A DNA stretch of 42,382 bases from NCBI GenBank assembly GCA_913057785.1, contig CAJXPD010000058.1:1-42382 (forward strand), in the 5' to 3' direction. The DNA comes from an uncultured Lewinella sp. (lineage in GTDB: Bacteria > Bacteroidota > Bacteroidia > Chitinophagales > Saprospiraceae). The notes beneath the pieces are model-generated. The model did not search any database, had not been told where the DNA came from, and worked only from the letters and a program-made list of their open reading frames with translations. Shown piece by piece: positions 40,661-42,382 of this stretch. The number at the start of each line of letters is the position of its first letter. Position 1 is the first letter of the stretch. The position numbers were made by a program, and so were the translations under genes.

Positions 40661-42382
40661 ATGAAATACCTTCTCCGTTTCCTATTCGCTCTTTTTTGCG
40701 TGGTAATACTCGCAATTATTTGGTTCTTTAATATACGTTCCACTGAACGGCCCTACCTAAAAGTCACACCTATAACAACCAAAGTCCATACAGCTCAAAC
40801 GGCAGATTTCAACGAAGACAGGAATGCCTATTTTGGAGATCTACATGTACATACGAGTTGGTCTTTTGATGCTTTTGTATTTAATGTTAGGACAACTCCT
40901 GATGATGCTTACAATTTTGGAAAGGGAGGTGCCATTCCTCACGTCAGTGGTAAGCCAATTCAAATGAAACGACCGCTGGACTTTATGGCAGTTACTGATC
41001 ATGCCGAATATATGGGCGTCATGATGCAAATGCAGGATGCCGAACATCCGCTGGCAAAGTTGGCTATGGCAAAGTTGATCAATAGTACAGATAGAGCAGC
41101 CTCCTTAAAAGCTTATGGCAAAATAGGACGAAGTATGGCTTTAAGCTGGCCCTATGAAGAATTCCTTGACAAAGACATTATTCAAACGACTTGGCAGCGG
41201 ATTGTAGAAGCTGCTGACCGTCATTACGAACCCGGAAAATTCACCACCTTCCCCGCTTATGAATGGACTTCAAATCAGTCAGTGATGTTTGCAAAAGAAC
41301 CATATGCACAGAATTTACACCGTAATATTGTGTTTAAAGGCGGAAAGGTTTCGGGCCTTCCTTTTTCCGCTTTTAATTCTAGTGACCCAGAAGATCTATG
41401 GGATTGGATGGATAAGGAGAGAGCTAAAGGCATTGATTTATTAGCGATTCCACATAATGCGAATATAAGTAACGGGCTGATGTATGATACAAAGACTAAA
41501 AATGGAAAAGCATTGACTGCATCCTATGCACAAACTCGTTCTCGTAATGAACCCATCAATGAGGTGGTGCAGATGAAAGGGCAATCCATGACCCATCCTA
41601 TCTTATCTCCCAATGATGAATTTGCCGATTATGAACTCTATGCTTTCACCTTTTCTCAAGGCGGGATACCCCCTCCAAGTCAACCAAAACATAGCTATGT
41701 ACGAGAAGCCCTGGGGAATGGATTAGCTTTTGAAAGATCTTTAGGGGCAAATCCGTTTAAATTTGGTTTTATCGGTAGCTCAGATGGACATAATGGAGCG
41801 AGTGCGGTAGAGGAAGACAATTTTGTAGGCAAATTAGGTAGCGCAGATGCTACGCCAGAAATACGTATGAATGAGATTCCACCGAGGCCCACTAAATATT
41901 TTAGCGCTGCAGGCTTAGCAGGTGTTTGGGCAAAAGAAAATACCAGAGAAGCAATCTATGAGGCCCTGGAACGAAAAGAAACATTCGCTACTTCCGGTCC
42001 AAGAATAAAACTACGATTCTTTGCAACTTGGAACTTGGAAGTAGATTCCCTAACTGGGAATGCCTGGGTCACGGAAGCCTACCAAAGTGGTGTTCCAATG
42101 GGCAGCGACTTGAATCGTCCGACGTCTACGGTCCCCCGTTCCCCTTCTTTCCTTATTCAAGCAATTAAAGATCCGGAAGGAGCAAATTTAGATCGAGTAC
42201 AAGTAATTAAAGTTTATTTGGATCAAGACGGAAGTCCGCAAGAACAAATTTTTGAAGTCGCTTGGGCTGGTGTTAGAAGGGTAGATGCAAAGGGAAAACT
42301 ACCCGCTATTGGCTCTACAGTTGACATAGCGACAGCTACTTATACCAATGACATTGGTGCAGTCAGTTTACAAACTACCTGG
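40661..42382 (+). CDS. DUF3604 (PHP-like) membrane-anchored protein, copy 3 (3' end beyond window)
   Basis: An open frame of 574 codons without a stop at the window edge. The anchor MKYLLRFLFALFCVVILAII, YFGDLHVHTSWSFDAF (about 59-74), TDHAEYM, HNANISNGLMYD and GFIGSSDGHNGAS show a third DUF3604 paralogue, more divergent than copies 1 and 2. The block PSFLIQAIKDPEGANLDR is present. Relative to copy 2 there are small insertions, for example around TKTKNGKALTASYAQ. About 60 residues are probably missing at the C-terminus. It starts 55 bases after the preceding gene, and the DUF3604 array may continue. Confidence 0.93.
   Translation, partial: MKYLLRFLFALFCVVILAIIWFFNIRSTERPYLKVTPITTKVHTAQTADFNEDRNAYFGDLHVHTSWSFDAFVFNVRTTPDDAYNFGKGGAIPHVSGKPIQMKRPLDFMAVTDHAEYMGVMMQMQDAEHPLAKLAMAKLINSTDRAASLKAYGKIGRSMALSWPYEEFLDKDIIQTTWQRIVEAADRHYEPGKFTTFPAYEWTSNQSVMFAKEPYAQNLHRNIVFKGGKVSGLPFSAFNSSDPEDLWDWMDKERAKGIDLLAIPHNANISNGLMYDTKTKNGKALTASYAQTRSRNEPINEVVQMKGQSMTHPILSPNDEFADYELYAFTFSQGGIPPPSQPKHSYVREALGNGLAFERSLGANPFKFGFIGSSDGHNGASAVEEDNFVGKLGSADATPEIRMNEIPPRPTKYFSAAGLAGVWAKENTREAIYEALERKETFATSGPRIKLRFFATWNLEVDSLTGNAWVTEAYQSGVPMGSDLNRPTSTVPRSPSFLIQAIKDPEGANLDRVQVIKVYLDQDGSPQEQIFEVAWAGVRRVDAKGKLPAIGSTVDIATATYTNDIGAVSLQTTW

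Overview
The window looks like a chromosome piece of a member of the Bacteroidota, probably near the Saprospiria; that placement is inferred. The evidence is AT-rich coding DNA, promoter elements of the TTG / TAnnTTTG type, a rel - fur-like - STAS - purA core region, Bacteroidota-style Crp and LytTR/LytS regulators, and DUF2147 proteins. The first ~155 bases are very GC-rich and meet the AT-rich DNA inside a tRNA-Leu gene. That edge is either a chimeric join or an integration boundary.

Layout. 1-240: GC-rich flank with the first codons of a minus-strand gene, then tRNA-Leu(UAG). 241-968: its promoter plus apparently decayed DNA. 969-7647: housekeeping genes (rel, a Fur-family regulator, a STAS protein, purA, a Crp-family regulator, a DinB-fold protein, a flavin reductase-like protein). 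7653-9253 (minus): a membrane protein and a membrane-anchored LytTR regulator. 9337-10248: a nitrilase. 10511-24922: a long one-direction catabolic operon with two nitronate-monooxygenase-fold flavoenzymes, two crotonases, a thiolase, an SDR, a MaoC/NodN hydratase, a pair of acyl-CoA dehydrogenases, DUF2147, an anchored metallo-beta-lactamase, a desaturase-reductase-ferredoxin fusion and a serine hydrolase. 24998-28621 (minus): LytS-type kinase, PpiC isomerase, HupE/UreJ membrane protein and LytTR response regulator. 28885-33108: SDR, Baeyer-Villiger-type monooxygenase, a second DUF2147 and a GPH-type transporter. 33249 to the end: three DUF3604 (PHP-like) paralogues, a 294-residue anchored protein, a sulfatase and a 265-residue protein; the last DUF3604 gene runs off the window.

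How they may work together (inference). The region from 10.5 kb on resembles a dedicated route for an oxidised, probably cyclic, sulfated or esterified lipid such as a steroid or terpenoid. Anchored hydrolases (sulfatase, DUF3604, serine hydrolase, metallo-beta-lactamase) would trim the substrate and the GPH carrier would import it. The Baeyer-Villiger enzyme, the desaturase-type oxygenase and the SDRs would oxidise it, and the CoA enzymes would shorten it by beta-oxidation. No SusC/SusD or other TonB-dependent receptor is present in the window, which is unusual for a Bacteroidota degradation locus. The substrate cannot be read from the sequence.

Regulation. Two 9-base direct repeats with a 12-base spacer (21-base period), the geometry bound by LytTR proteins, lie upstream of the 28885 operon and of the first DUF3604 gene. 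This ties the LytS/LytTR genes encoded between the operons to their control. A perfect 14-base palindrome overlaps the predicted promoter of the 10.5-25 kb operon. Four related intergenic repeat elements, rich in AGTCAGA and its reverse complement, sit between co-directional genes of the cluster.
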